DNA of 48,424 nt, taken from positions 1 through 48,424 of the forward strand of contig JAJOHG010000192.1 in NCBI GenBank assembly GCA_021029095.1, read 5' to 3'. Origin of the DNA: Phellopilus nigrolimitatus. Lineage: Eukaryota; Basidiomycota; Agaricomycetes; Hymenochaetales; Hymenochaetaceae. The position numbers were made by a program, and so were the translations under genes. This document shows positions 1 to 11,821 of the stretch, one piece after another. Within the stretch, counting starts at the first letter, position 1, and each line of letters opens with the position of its first letter. Below the pieces are notes generated by a model that worked only from the letters and a program-made list of their open reading frames with translations, made no database searches and was not told the DNA's origin.

Positions 1-1
1 C

Positions 2-1554
2 TCGCGGTATGAAACTGCAAAAAACTCAGGTGTTAGCCATTTTCTGGACCGAATGGCGTTTAAAGTGAGTCTAGATCAGTTTTCTGGCGCGTTTCGTTCT
101 TACAGTGGTCACAGAGCACGCACGCACGCACTGATCTCGAAATGTCTTCCGCAATTCATACCCTCGGAGGACAAATTCAGTGTTCTTCATCGCGAGAAGC
201 TATCATGTATCAGTCATCGCACTTCCAAGCGCGACACCGCTCTCCCTTTCGGTCATCGCCGACACCGTGCTCAACCCCGCATTCCTTCCGGAAGAAATCG
301 AGGCTCAACGAGACGCAACTCATTACGAAGTTCGTGAAATCAGCGCTAAACCTGAGATGATTCTTCCGGAGGTGCTGCATCAGGTGGCGTATGCAGGGAC
401 TGGCTTAGGAAACCCTTTGTTGTGCCCAGACGAACGAATTGATCTCATCGACGCCGATACTTTACGAAGTTTTATGAAAAAGTGGTATAGCCCCGAACGA
501 ATGGTTATTGCTGGCGCCGGAATGCCTCACGAAGAGCTCGTGGAACTCACCGACAAATTCTTTTCGTCGCTGAAGGGTGAGAGTGTTCTGTCCTTCAACC
601 CCAACCCTCCCAGCAGCCATTCCCGGCTTCGCGCCAGAATCCTGTCCCGTCACATCTTCTTCAAAATCCCTCTTCTCCCTCACTATACAAGTCGTTCACC
701 CGTGCTGCATCATATCTTTACCCTCAATCTACTCCGGCAGCTTCAGAACAGGTTCCTCCTCCACCTACATCAACATATAAGGGCGGCCATTTCTTCAGTC
801 ACCAGCCTGACACTGAATTCAACCATATCTATCTGGCCTGGGAGGGCCCAGGCATCTTCTCGCCCGATATCTACGCTCTCGCAACAATGCAGATGCTGCT
901 GGGTGGTGGCGGCTCTTTCTCGGCGGGGGGTCCTGGCAAGGGCATGTACTCGAGGCTGTACACACACATCCTCAATTATCATCCTCAGATCGATCACTGC
1001 GAAGCGTACCATCATATTTATTCGGACTCGTCGCTCATTGGTCTCTTCGCGAGTTTCGTCCCCGTCTCCTCGCCGCGCCAGGGCGGCTCACCGGCTCAGA
1101 TTATGCCACATCTTGTACACCAGATTAGCCTACTTTTGCACGTACCCGTCGGCCAAGCAGAACTGCAAAAGGCAAAGAATCAGCTGAAGAAGCAGTCTTG
1201 TTATGGCACTAGAGAGCCGCGCGGTCGAGGTCGAGGACCTAGGACGGCAGGTAACGTCATTCCTACCTTTCTTCGTGAAGTTTTACTTTACTAATTTCGG
1301 CTTCTCTTTAATTCCTTTGCCCGTGTTCCCCCCGCATTTCCTTCTCTATTCAGATACTCGTGCACAATCGTAAAATTCCGGTATCCGAGATGTGCGACCG
1401 CATAGACGAAATTACAGCGGACGACATCAGGCGCGTAGCACACCGTGTGTTCGGAACGGACGCTGCGAAGCCCGCGACGGTCGTCGCAATGGGGAAGGAT
1501 GATGTCGGCGACTGGCGGAGTGTGCTGAGAAAATACGGCGTTGGAGGGGCATGA
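2..1554 (+). CDS. MAS2: Mitochondrial processing peptidase alpha subunit, 5'-partial, with three frame breaks
   Basis: Non-catalytic alpha subunit of the matrix peptidase that removes presequences from imported mitochondrial proteins. The window opens inside the gene: the first residues include SHFLDRMAFK, then a GTGAG intron (65-114). Next come LGGQIQCSSSRE, EVREISAKPEMILPE, ERMVIAGAGMPHEELVEL, and the glycine-rich loop LLGGGGSFSAGGPGKGMYSR, the hallmark of the alpha subunit. A second intron (1251-1353, phase 0) precedes the last exon, ending in SVLRKYGVGGA and TGA. The frame changes near 227 (one base missing), at 575-597 and near 1187 (one extra A before an SLVMALESRAVEVEDLGRQ-like stretch). 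No GT-AG intron I tested repairs the 575-597 break. Residues on both sides of each break match the family well, so these are either assembly indels or a recent pseudogene. The family assignment itself is secure. Confidence 0.88.
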
Positions 1555-2685
1555 AGGTAGTAAGGTGTCTCAATGGGTCTATTCCCGCACGAGCTTGGTT
1601 TCATCTCTGTCTGCGCTAACCGCACCGCTGGTATCTAACGTTCAATACTGCATATACTCTACTCTAGCTTATATAGTCGACTTATTAGTCCAAGAATTCT
1701 CCTACGTCTTTAGGTGTTTTTACGGAGCATAATCTAACAACGCCCTTGTCAAGCAATTTCTGGTTATGCGAGTTCCCCCATGTCGGTCTGTTCATTTACT
1801 GCTCGTTCAACTGCACGTTTGTATCTCTACCGTAACTGCATCCGTCGTCAATCAGGGTAGCCTAATAACCAGCTTGCAGGTGTCTGCTGTGAGAGGGTCC
1901 CCGCCTATTCAACTAATGCCTGGTACCTCTGGCAGAATAAACAGGAAAGAAACAATGAACGATAAGTAAAGTTTTGTACTGTATAATGACTGCGCGGAAA
2001 CAAATCCTCACAAAGCGTGTACACCGATGACGGAGCCTATCACAAAACTGAGGCAAGCCGCGCTGATAAATTTATAACGTCATTGTAGGAATACAGGTGG
2101 ATGTAGAAAATGTAAGTGATCATCACTGTCAAATAAGGAAGAAAAGCCTTTTATCTTCCTTTTTAGGTAGCGCCAATCGCTTACGCGGTTCGTCTATTTC
2201 TACACCCACCTGTATATAGTAAGTACCCTTAATAGGAACTCTCAATCGGGCCAATGCAAACACGGACCCACAATAAAAGTGGAAGGCTTCGCCAGCAAAG
2301 CCCCTCAAAACCCGCTGCGTCAATCGCAGCGTCTGCGTTATAATGTTACTCTAGTTTTCATAGATAATGATAATGCTGAAAAAGAATGCGCTGCTTCAAA
2401 GCATGCTGATGGCACACGGAGAACGGACGGACCCGGAATAATAATGTGACATCATGAAAATCGTCATTTTGCTTCGGCATTGTCGGCATTCTTCAGCAAC
2501 TCGACGCGTAGAAAGAGCGGCTTTCCCCGGATGTTCAAGGCTGAAATACGCGCCGTTTTTGCGTCTATCGTTTTGATAAGCTCTTCAGATTTATTGCACC
2601 TTGTTCAGCTTCTTGGACTCTACCGCCAACCTCGGTCATTAGAAATCTGCTTCATTCATTGTATAGATCTCGATCCCTGCCGACA
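1555..2685. other. Intergenic, no gene seen
   Basis: Sequence between the processing peptidase stop and the ceramidase start. Short open frames on both strands match nothing I recognise and lack splice-consistent partners. The left part should contain the peptidase 3' UTR and the right part the ceramidase promoter. Confidence 0.5.
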
Positions 2686-3969
2686 ATGAGCCAGCCAGTG
2701 AGCGATGCCTTCAACTTCAGCCGCTCGGGCGCATGGGGGCCAATTACTTCGACTTTAGACTTCTGCGAGGTGAGCATCAGTCTAAACCCGGAAGGATGTT
2801 TATGAACACACGTATAGGCAAATTACCAATTCTCGAAGTATGTCGCGGAAATGGCAAACGCATTTTCCAATATCATCACGGTCTGGCTCGCTCTACATGG
2901 TGCGAACAAGATCAGGGAGCAAGGCCTTCCTTCAAGGTACTTGTTCGGATTCTTGGTGTGTTCTTTACTCTTGTACAAGCGTGAGGGTGTAGCAGCACAA
3001 TATTAACAACGGCTGCCAAAAATACAAAACACGACTTCAGTCTCTAGCCGTCGTCGGTATCGGTAGCTTCGCTTTCCACGCGACCCTCCTACACACTGCG
3101 CAACTCTCCGACGAACTTCCCATGGTTTACACAGCATCCTGTGCTCAATTCATTCTCCTTGATACGGCACGGGGCTTCAATATTCGAGGAAACAAGAAGT
3201 CGCAGCTGTTACTATTTGGAATTCTGTTCGTGGACATTCTGTTCACTTATTCATAGTGAGATATAACACCCGACTTATGGTCACCCATTCAAATGATCAT
3301 CTTACATACCTTGAACGCTCAGTTGGATGTACCGCAACCCAATATACCATCAAGTCGTGTTTGCGGGCATCATGCTCTTTATCTCCGCACGTGGCGTATG
3401 GCTCTTGCACTTCTCAGAAGCGTCTGCGAATCTCGACGCAGAGACAAGGAGAACAATAGGCATCCAATACAATGCAGGCGCAGGAACATTCGTCCTCGGA
3501 TTCGTGATATGGAATTTAGACAACGTGTTCTGCGATGCACTGTCGCGATGGAAAGCTTCTGTGACCTGGCCTGCTGCTTTTTTTATGGAAGGTCGGTGTT
3601 TTCCGCACAATCACATCTGAAGATGAACTCACGCTACTTCAAGGGCATTCGTGGTGGCACGTTTTTACGGTAAGCCGACAAGTGGTATTTTTGTGTTGAA
3701 AATACCGAATGATCGCCCAGGCTTACGGAACCTACCTTATGTGGATTGGCACGACTTGTAAGCATTTCTTCCAACTTTCTACGTGCATGCATTTATTCCA
3801 AGTTGGTCACAGATCTGTGAACATTGCTATTACGAAAACGCTGAGCACCTTTACTGACAAATGTCGCAGGACACTCTGCATAAAGGATGATCCGAGGAAA
3901 TACACGGTTAACTATAGCAGATGGTACGCTCCGTACGTGTGCCGCCTGCACGACGTTTCCAAAGACTAG
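2686..3969 (+). CDS. YPC1: Alkaline ceramidase (YPC1/ACER family)
   Basis: Multi-pass ER membrane enzyme that hydrolyses ceramide to sphingoid base and fatty acid. Exons: 2686-2769, 2818-2955, 3041-3255, 3323-3591, 3644-3669, 3721-3782, 3870-3969, giving 297 residues. The N-terminus carries GAWGPITSTLDFCE and KYVAEMANAFSN. The active-site core is GIGSFAFHATLLHTAQLSDE, with the conserved Ser, His and Asp, and the C-terminal metal site is EGHSWWHV with two His. The end reads CIKDDPRKYTVNYSRWYAPY, also typical. One junction is uncertain. The best-looking donor, GTAAGC at 3758, does not keep frame with the acceptor at 3869. The in-frame alternative is GTGCAT at 3783, which adds a few residues not usual in the family; a one-base assembly error could also explain it. 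Confidence 0.9.
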
Positions 3970-4570
3970 ATTGGGTCAAGGCCAAGGCACAATTCCGGAG
4001 TGAACGAGCTCTGTGGATCTCACGATGCTCGGTCGATCTTTCCATCACATCATTATCGGGATTTTCAGGAGATCGATCGGATTGCTGTCCAGTGTCTGTT
4101 AGCAAGTTTCATTCCCTATTAGTCAAAGAGTATACTGCTGTTGCGCTTGCGCGTTTGGTCTGAAAGTAGCATGGCAGCAAATTGAAATCACTACCGACGT
4201 TTTCGTTGTGCACTGAAGTCCACAAATACCTTTCGCTGTCAATATAATTGGTCTGAACCCATTGAGTTGACTCATGTAAATTATGTACAGCTGTAGCTTT
4301 TTGAAAATTTAATTTAGTTTCCAGCATCGTTCCTTGGACGATATTTTACATGTGTAAAGGGGGGAAAGCTACTGGGGAGGCTCTACAAACAAAAAGAAGA
4401 GGTCTGAGACCGAGCCACTTTCTGAGGTTTACCACCGAAACTTTCCCGGCTAATCCCTTCGAGATCGACACGCGGAACTTGTTCCCACGCCTTACGCCAG
4501 CTTACGCCCGAGCGTTTTCGCCTTGCACGCTTCAAGTTTGCTGGGCACTTGCTTCCAGCCACAGCTCCCA
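3970..4570. other. Intergenic, no gene seen
   Basis: Between the ceramidase stop and the ATG of the next gene. No recognisable coding sequence. It must hold the ceramidase 3' UTR and the promoter of the mitochondrial-type protein. Confidence 0.5.
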
Positions 4571-6071
4571 ATGCGACCGTTCTCACTGCGGTCTGTCGCT
4601 ACGGCGAACGGTGCACAGACCCGACTATGCTCATTTTCCTCGTCGCTCCTGAGTCCGAAACGGACGTTGTCTAGTACCTCTGTCAACTGGCAAGACAGCC
4701 CGTCTGAAGGCGAGCGTCAGAGAGGAATTCCGCTAGCCTTCGACCTAAACGGCATAAAAATTTCTAATCCCAGTAAAGACAGTATGTGTATCCATTTATT
4801 GGTTTTAACTCTACTCTTGCTCATTACCATGTTCTCATCCAGGTTTGTCATTGCAACGCCTCTCCTTCTCGCAGCGTTTGGCTGCGCGCCGCGCATCCCA
4901 GCTGGATGTCGAGGCGGAGAGGAAGGGCGAGATTAGTCCGGCTGGCAAGCAGCAGGTGTATGCAAAGACCGCTGGCGCTGGAGAAAATCTTGATGCTAAG
5001 TCCAAACCATCTGCGACCACCGCAAGACTGCAAGTCCCGAATCAAAGAGATGCAGGAGATGGAGGGTTGTCGGGTCAGCGTGGGGCGGGGAGGCCGCCGT
5101 ATCAAAATAGGCAGAGGCCACCACAGAATGTCCAGAGGCCGCCATATCAGAATAACCAGAGGCCGCCATATCAGAATGACCAGAGGCCGCCATATCAGAA
5201 TAACCAGAGGCGGCCGCTGCAAGATGGACAGCGTCCGCCGTTCCAGAATGGTCCGCGACCGCCGCAGGTACAGAACGGAGAGCGACCACCATTCCAGAAC
5301 GGTCCACGTCCTCCGTTCCAAAATGGACCACGATCACCGCTACAGAATGGTCAGCGACCACCGCCGCTACAAAACGGTCAGCGACTCCCGTTCCAAAATG
5401 GATCGCGACCACCATTTCAGAACGGTCCGCGACAGAATGGACCGCGACCGCCGCTACAGAATGGTCAGCGACCTCCGTTTCAGACTGGACAGATGGCTCC
5501 ACTTCAGAACGGACAGAGTCCGCTTTTCCAGGCTGGGCGATGGCAAGGAGGTGCGAGAAGGCCGGGCGGGTCGTCTCCGAACAGACGCCAGAACACATCG
5601 AAGAAGCCACGTATGAGAACAGGTTCTGCGCGCCGGAACAAGGGAAATGTGGACCCAGAGTTGGATGACTACCCCGGCGACTCGAACAGGCCCCCAGTCC
5701 GCAAATACAACGAGGACGGCGTCCTCATGCTGAAGGGCGTACATGCGCAGCTCAACCCGCCCGCCCCGCCGAAGCTCCCGATGCTCATCAGTGCACAGCG
5801 CTTTGCACGCCGTTTGCGTACGCCATCGTCAGCGAAATTGGCTGCAGCATCCGCGAAGAGCAACTTGCGTGTTACTCCATACAACAACCGCGCCGCACCA
5901 CAGGCTGCCGCGCGGCTGGAACACAACAAGCTGGGCGTTGTGGACAACGCGCATTTGGCGCTGAGCCGCGTGCGGGATTTGAGTGTGCGAAACCGTAGGG
6001 ACGCGCTGGGCATCGTGCAGAAGCTGACTAGTTCGAGGGACCTTGGGAAGGGAGACACTATTCGCGTGTGA
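4571..6071 (+). CDS. Mitochondrially targeted protein with PPFQNG-type tandem repeats, function unknown
   Basis: Two exons, 4571-4781 and 4843-6071 (intron 4782-4842, phase 1), encode 479 residues. The N-terminus MRPFSLRSV...RTLSSTSVNW is rich in Arg, Ser and Leu without acids, as in mitochondrial presequences. After a charged segment (RLAARRASQLDVEAERKGE) comes a low-complexity tract at about residues 155-300, built from an eight-residue unit such as PPFQNGPR or PPYQNNQR. The C-terminal 150 residues are basic and non-repetitive (VRKYNEDGVLMLKGVHAQL, SVRNRRDALGIVQKL) and are probably the conserved part. I do not recognise a catalytic domain; a mitochondrial RNA-binding or ribosome-associated role would be a guess from its basic charge and targeting. 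ATG 4571 is the first ATG of this frame. The gene is convergent with the next one. Confidence 0.75.
5098..5525 (+). repeat. Degenerate 24-base coding tandem repeat (PPFQNGPR/Q)
   Basis: Roughly eighteen copies of a unit of about 24 bases encoding variants of R-P-P-F-Q-N-G-P/Q. Early copies use YQN and later ones FQN or LQN. Some units are shortened (RQNGPRPP) or extended (PPPLQNG), always by whole codons, so the frame is kept. Such arrays change length readily between strains. Confidence 0.9.
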
Positions 6072-6469
6072 TCTCATACACGGATACTTGGCATAATGTT
6101 GTCTTTGCGCTTCCGTTAAACATTCTGAAATTTGTCCTTTCAATAATAATATCTTCATTTATGACACCCGGAATTGTGAGAATTAGAGGGATTGCTTCGA
6201 CGTTCGAGCGCGTCAACATTCCAGAACGCTGGTGGTATTTATTGTTTAGAAAGAACAGACACAGCCTTTTTGCAGAGGTAAGCTGCGAAAATAGAAATGC
6301 ATTAAAAATAAAAAATGTTATTTTGAGTACAGCGAGCTTGCAAAAGGCCCAAAAGAATGGAAGTGGTACAGAGCGAATGAGAAGAACAACAGCTAGGGAC
6401 AGAAAAAAAGGACATCAAAACGTTCCCCAGCCGACCTGCCCCATAAAATCTGCCATGCGGAGTCATTCG
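6072..6469. other. Convergent 3' intergenic
   Basis: The two flanking genes end towards each other here. AT-rich with A runs, as expected of overlapping 3' UTRs. No gene seen. Confidence 0.5.
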
Positions 6470-9143
6470 TTAAGAGTCCATGGGTAGGTGAACATGCGTA
6501 TCGACTGACATCCCATTTTGGTCAAACCCGCTTGCGCTGTCCTGGACGGCGCCATCCACAAACCCAGGATCGTATGTGAAGGCGCCCTCGTCGGTCTCTG
6601 TCGAAGCAGCGCGCATCAACGCGACGACATCCACGCCCTCGGTCATCCAGGCGGGCAGCTCGAATTCGATTTCCTGGCTGAAGTTCGGCATCTCTGTACC
6701 AAAAGGCAGGATGGAACGGCCTGTCTTGCGCCCCATACCTTCGTAGTGGGATGCGGCGACCATGATGCAGGGCATGTGCTTGCGTCGCTGTTTTCTGCGG
6801 CGGGGTTGGGTCGAGGATTTGTCGTGGCTAGTGCGCGAGGACGGCACGGACGCTGCGGAGAGCACAGGCACCGTTGACTCGCGGCGCTGCTTTGATGGCG
6901 CTGTCGACTCATGTTCCACGGTTGGCTCGATTTGCTCATGCTCTGACTGAACTAGCGATACTGCACGCTCATCTCCTGTTTGCTGTAATGTCTCCTCGTA
7001 TTGCATTGGAGGCGGTGTTTGCTCGATTTCTGCCGGCAGCGTCACATGCCTGGCCTGCGTCAACGAAGCTGATGGCTCACGTTGCGCAGGTGCCAACGCG
7101 GGTTCGTGAAGCTCTTTCTGCGACAGAGTATCGCGCGGAACTGACGGAAAGGCGGGTTTATGTTGGGGCGGCGGTGGTACGTGTCCAGGCAGTGATAGGG
7201 ATTCCTGTTGCACGTACTTTAACGAAGGTTCGTAAGGCATTGGCGAAACTGTGTGGAAGTATTGCTCCGGGGGTGCTATGGGCACATACCGCTCTGGCGG
7301 AGCCGAAGGCTCAGCCTGAGCTGATTCCGCCGGGGGAAGAGAGGGAACGAGACCGGCGGGGGTAAGCTGAGCGTCGGGAATATGCTCCGTGGCTAATGGG
7401 GTGCGATGCACATTCGTATGAGACGTCCGCGGTTTCTTATGAGGGCGCCCAATGAAGTCCTCCGGGCCGAGATGGTGGACTCGTAGTTCGGCCCGCGGGA
7501 CTGGATGGTGTGCCATCGAATAGGTCGAGATTGGATAGTTGAAGCTTGGGTAAGCTGGCTCAAGATAATTTGAATCTGGATGACTGGGATCTTGATAGCT
7601 TGGGACTGAATGATCGGTGTCGGGGTAAGTTGGGACCATGTAGCTTGGGTCAGAATACTCCGAAGTTGGGGGGGCTGGTGACGCGATAGCGCTGGTTGAT
7701 ACAGACTCATTGTCTTGTCGGTAGATAGGAATGGGAGGCGAGGGCTCTTTTCGATTCGCAGTTCTCGACCGTGTACGAGCTGCCGACGTGCTATGGAGGG
7801 CAGTGATTGTGATGCTGCCTTCCACCGGCAGAGTCTTCATAGTCGGCGGAGGCACCTCTTGCGCGATAGCCGGATCAGAGACACCTCTTTGTCTGCGAGT
7901 CGTCCTAGGCACATCACCGAGTGGAGAAGGGGAGGAAGGCACTGTTGGTGGGCGGAGTCTGAGTTTTAGTTTTATTGGTTTCGACCTGCTCGACGACACG
8001 CTATCGGTACCTTCAAGGTCTAACTCGGCCGTCTCTTCGTTTCCATCCAGGAGTTCATCGGGAAGGCTTGGCTCAGCAGACATACTGCCCATCCGACTAG
8101 ACTGCTTGTCTTTCTCATGGAATTTCCTTTCAAGGGGTAAGAGCGTACGATATCGTTCCTCCAGTGATGTAGCAACATCGAGCATCAATCTGCGTCGGCG
8201 CTCACCCTCATTGAAAGCAGTGGTGCTGCTCGTGCTTACTCCTGCAATATACTCGAGCTCCTCGTCAACGGAAGGGCGCTCGAGTTCGAACGAATCGGCT
8301 GGGAGCGTAAGAAATGCAGCGTAGTCCGTGGCTCGCAACTGGTCGATCCGTTCTTTCAATTTGTAATGTTCGTGCTGTAGTTTTTCCTTCTCCCGCAAGC
8401 GTTGTCGTTTTTCGAGTATTTCATGCTTCCGATGTCGCCTTTCGTATGCCGCATCCGAGAGGTCTGCAGATTCCTAAGTAACAAGGTTTCTTCACTTTCA
8501 GCATCACATGTAGGACAAGGAAACGTACCACTTCGCCCGATCTCGCCCTCAATCTTCCGCCGACCATCTCCTCGTCTGTCAATTGAGTAAACTCGGGTGT
8601 CTGAATATTCTGTTGATCCTTGTATGCCTTGATAACCTCCGGGCGGTCGAAATACCGTTCGTTCGCATAAGGGTTCAGGCCGAGCTCGCTCGTTGATGCC
8701 GACGGCACGAACCTTGAGTCCGTCGTAAGGATGAACACGGTTTTCGACGGTATGAGGGGTTCACTTTCACCTGAAAATAATTTAAAAAAATGTAAATCAG
8801 CGTAAAATCGAGCATGCCTGACTACACAGACGGACGAGCATGTCAAATACATACCTCTGCGTTTCAACATATCCAATATATTCATGTCCGTGTCACTTGT
8901 CCCGATGCCCGCCCCGGGCCCGCCACGCCGCGCACGGGTGGGCAAAACGCGCTTCTGGTTTGTGCGTGTGTGCACGCTCCCCGCCGTCGACGGCGGCGCG
9001 CTACAGTCATCCAAATCGTCATCCGGCCCAAGAGAACCTCCACTTGGCGTCATTACTGTACGCGGGCTGGCAGCGGTGGTAGCTCTACCCCGTGCGGGAC
9101 GCTTACCCAGCGCTTTGCTCGAGGGCGCCGACTGGAAAACCAT
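6470..9143 (-). CDS. SAS4/PEHE-like domain protein, probable chromatin acetyltransferase-complex subunit
   Basis: Exons 9143-8855, 8770-8529 and 8473-6470 (introns of 84 and 55 bases, both in frame) give 844 residues. The N-terminal third has DDLDDCSAP, TDMNILDMLKRR, and a conserved block SKTVFILTTDSRFVPS...LGLNPYANERYF. Around residues 175-235 lies a highly charged helix, LSDAAYERRHRKHEILEKRQ followed by LREKEKLQHEHYKLKERIDQLRATDYAAFL. This resembles the SAS4/PEHE segment of MYST-acetyltransferase complexes, which contacts the catalytic subunit. The remaining 600 residues are low-complexity Pro/Ser/Glu sequence with a Tyr-Pro-Ser repeat patch near 7500-7680, a basic RRRKQRRK cluster and a conserved-looking tail near PFGTEMPNFSQEIEFELPAW. 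The role is inferred from the charged helix only, so the precise complex is uncertain. Gene structure is well supported. Confidence 0.8.
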
Positions 9144-9587
9144 TGGTTGTGCTAGCGAGGAGTCCTCGCCGATGAGCAGAAGCTGCAGCCGAACTGAAAA
9201 GGCGATAAATACATACACTGAGAATGTCGACACAGCGTCGGGAGTGCAGAAAAACGCGTCGTACCAAAATTGTTGACTTTTTCTTCAGATTTCCGACAAC
9301 GTCGACCGGGTCGAGTTTACTTTGTCTCAGACCTGCAGGAAATTCCGCAAAGTCGCACACCCCACAAGACCACTGTACGTGAGAAATTCAGACACAGGAG
9401 ACGGTCGTATATGTCGCAGATGGCGAGCAACGATTTATGCCGTCGACAATAGTGAGTCGCGTCCACACGGCGCGAACCAAAAGCTTACCGAAAGCGTCCA
9501 CACACACATGAGAAACTGGATAATCATATTTGTTTCTACAGAATTTACTAGATACTTAGGATAGGCCTCTATATGCGATTACAGATG
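9144..9587. other. Intergenic, promoter of the SAS4-like gene
   Basis: Both neighbours lie on the minus strand, so this interval carries the 3' end of NAF1 and the upstream region of the SAS4-like gene. No coding signal recognised. Confidence 0.5.
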
Positions 9588-11653
9588 CTATGGATGATAT
9601 TCCTGCGGTTCGCTTTCTACTTGCACAGCGAACTCATTTGCGGTGCTCGGCTGTGGGTTTCCTCTAGGAACATTTTGTGACCAACCGTTGTTAACCCAGC
9701 TGGCATTTTGGTGTCCAGCGTAAGGAGCCCCATTGGACGTCCCAGAAGGATTGAAGGGCGTGTACTGCTGTGTCTGCATGAAATTCAAGTCAATGCCGAA
9801 GGCCGAGGCAAAACGCGGGTTAATGTGCGGCTGGACGTAGGGTTGCTGCTGGTGTTGCTGGTACATCTGATTGCTATAAAACTGCGAAGCACCCCCAAGC
9901 GGCACGTAGTCGCCTCGCTGCTGCCAATCATTTTGTATCGGTGGTGGGTGCCCAGATGAGGACGATACTGGCTTGTCGGCGAACGATGAACCATCTGCGT
10001 ACTGACCTGTCGCCTTTGCAATCGCGAGCGAGGTAGGAGAAAGCGAACGCGGCATACTCGAGCTAGCAACATCGTTCTTATGGAAGCTCGCGCGCCGACG
10101 TTGAGGTTCTGGCGAGCCACCGTAAGGCCCTCCGCCCCTGAGTCGTTTGCGGTCGCTGCCACCACCATAGCCACCCCTTCCACGTTGGTCGCGCCCCCCG
10201 TCGCGGCCACGACCTCGACCTCTGTCACGACCGCGTCCGCGCCCTCGCCCTCGCCCTCGCCCTCGCGGATTATCGTACCCGAGATCTGTCTTCTCCTCCG
10301 ACACACTGTTTCTACGCTCTGTTGCGTGAGTAGAAGACGGTTCTGGTGTCGTGAAGAAGTGCCCGTCTTGGTAGGGATCGTCGTACGGCAAAGGAGCTGG
10401 GCGAGAAGGCCCAGGTACTACGTCCATATCGTAAGGTCCATATTTATCGTACGGAGATGTTCCATAGGAGGTTTCTTCGAAGAGTTCGTCATCATGCATT
10501 TGCGAAGGAGTCGGTGTAGAGAGGCGTGAAGAGGAGATAGAGGACTCGCGATGGCTCTCCCGTCTTTATAGAGAAGTAAAAGGGGTAAACAATTGTCAGA
10601 TGGGGACGCAAAAAGGAAAGAATCATATTACTAACTGTCTTCGCCGTTGCTGCTTGTAAGCAGCCTCAGCCTCGTCGTCGGAGAATTCGACTTCTTCATC
10701 GTTTATTTCTTCGTCGTGGACGTTGCTTGCATCACTTCCTTTCAGCTTTCGGAGCTGGCTAGGAAAGACAAAGTTGCTTCGCGGCGGTATGTGGAAAACA
10801 GGTCTTGAGATGGTAACAATCTCCTTGTCGATGGAAGCAGCAGTAGGGAATTTGATTTGGTAAAGAGGTTGATGGGTTGGTCCGAATGTTTCGTGGATCT
10901 GCAAGTCTAACGATGAGCCTCATAGAAAATACATTACAAATAAACAAGAGAAAAAAATCTCACGTAGCCAAGCACCTTCCTGTCTTCGAAAACAAGAAGA
11001 CTTTCTGTATCTAAAGCACGCTCCGACGCTCTGTTCTCAATCTGCGACGCGAGACCCTTGACGATGACAACATTGTCAATCACGCCCATGATCTCTCCAA
11101 CTTTTTCCAGGGGCTCGTGGGCATCGACCTCTATGATGTCAGGTACGACAATGGAGAGCTCCGGAACTTCGTTTTTGGTTCGGAGGGCTGCACCGGTCGC
11201 AGCGCGGGCACCACCTTCCTCGTCCTCGTCGTCTTCAGAATCATCGTTCAAAAGTTTCCCGCGCTTTCCAGCAGTTTTTAGAGGTTCCTTATCGGATTCA
11301 GAGTCTGAATCTGAATCTGAAGCCTCTTCAGAGGACTCAGAAGATGAAGGGGAGGGAGATCGCAATCTAGGAGCGCATTCGTGAGTCCAAAAAGTGAGAC
11401 AGAGAAAATTTGCTCACTTAACATCCCCATTCCCTTCTCCTGTATCTGGTTTCACCAGAAGATCCTCGACAACATTGACCTCCTCACTGTCAGTCTCACT
11501 GTCTGAAGATGCACAGCTCGAACCAATGGATTCCGAAGATTCAGAGCTGTCCTTTACGGCTTCGCCAGCACTCGCAGAACTAGAACCAGGCTCAGAAATT
11601 AGATCTTGGATAAGTAGAAGGTCCTGTGCAACAGCTGATGGTGTTTTAAACAT
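9588..11653 (-). CDS. NAF1: H/ACA snoRNP assembly factor NAF1
   Basis: Nuclear chaperone that binds Cbf5 and the nascent RNA during H/ACA snoRNP biogenesis and is later exchanged for Gar1. Exons 11653-11418, 11366-10964, 10898-10636 and 10563-9588 give 625 residues. The N-terminus is acidic and serine-rich (SDSDSDSESDKE, NDDSEDDEDEEGG). The Gar1/Naf1 core, about residues 150-250, reads PLEKVGEIMGVIDNVVIVKG, LLVFEDRKVLGYIHETFGPT, PLYQIKFP. An acidic DEEINDEEVEFSDDEAE stretch and a KQQRRR basic run follow, then a C-terminal RGRGRGRGRDRGRGRGRD box and a Gln/Asn/Pro-rich tail ending in EPQEYHP. This order (acidic, Gar1-like core, RG and QP tail) is typical of NAF1. The gene is divergent from mitochondrial EF-Ts with only 168 bases between start codons. 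Confidence 0.93.
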
Positions 11654-11821
11654 GTTGAGAGAAGAAAGAAAGTTTTAGCAAAGCATACGGAGAGATGAGA
11701 AACAAGAAGCAGCCGAACGGCACCGAGTTCAAAAAGTTTGTACAGTACTTGCCGGAACCGGACATTTTACGCTCGACCAGCACGTCACTACTGCCAACCA
11801 CTCAAAAAAAAACACCCCAAG
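11654..11821. promoter_or_regulatory. Shared divergent promoter, NAF1 / mitochondrial EF-Ts
   Basis: Only 168 bases separate the two ATGs, so both core promoters and 5' UTRs must fit here. No TATA box is evident. The pairing of an H/ACA snoRNP assembly factor with a mitochondrial translation factor suggests common growth-linked control, which is inference. Confidence 0.6.

Noticed and set aside
577..613. A possible 37-base GTGAGA...CCCAG intron in the processing peptidase gene
   Set aside because: It is very short, and joining 576 to 614 (or to the AGs at 616 and 637) does not restore the frame of the downstream SHLLQNPSSPSLYKSFTRAA segment.
3758..3869. Ceramidase intron using the strong GTAAGC donor
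   Set aside because: Its 112-base length shifts the frame and creates a stop at the junction; the in-frame GTGCAT donor at 3783 is used in the model, with the doubt noted.
4996..5610. Minus-strand frames across the tandem repeat
   Set aside because: These are shadows of the PPFQNG repeat, which is free of stops in several frames because of its periodicity.
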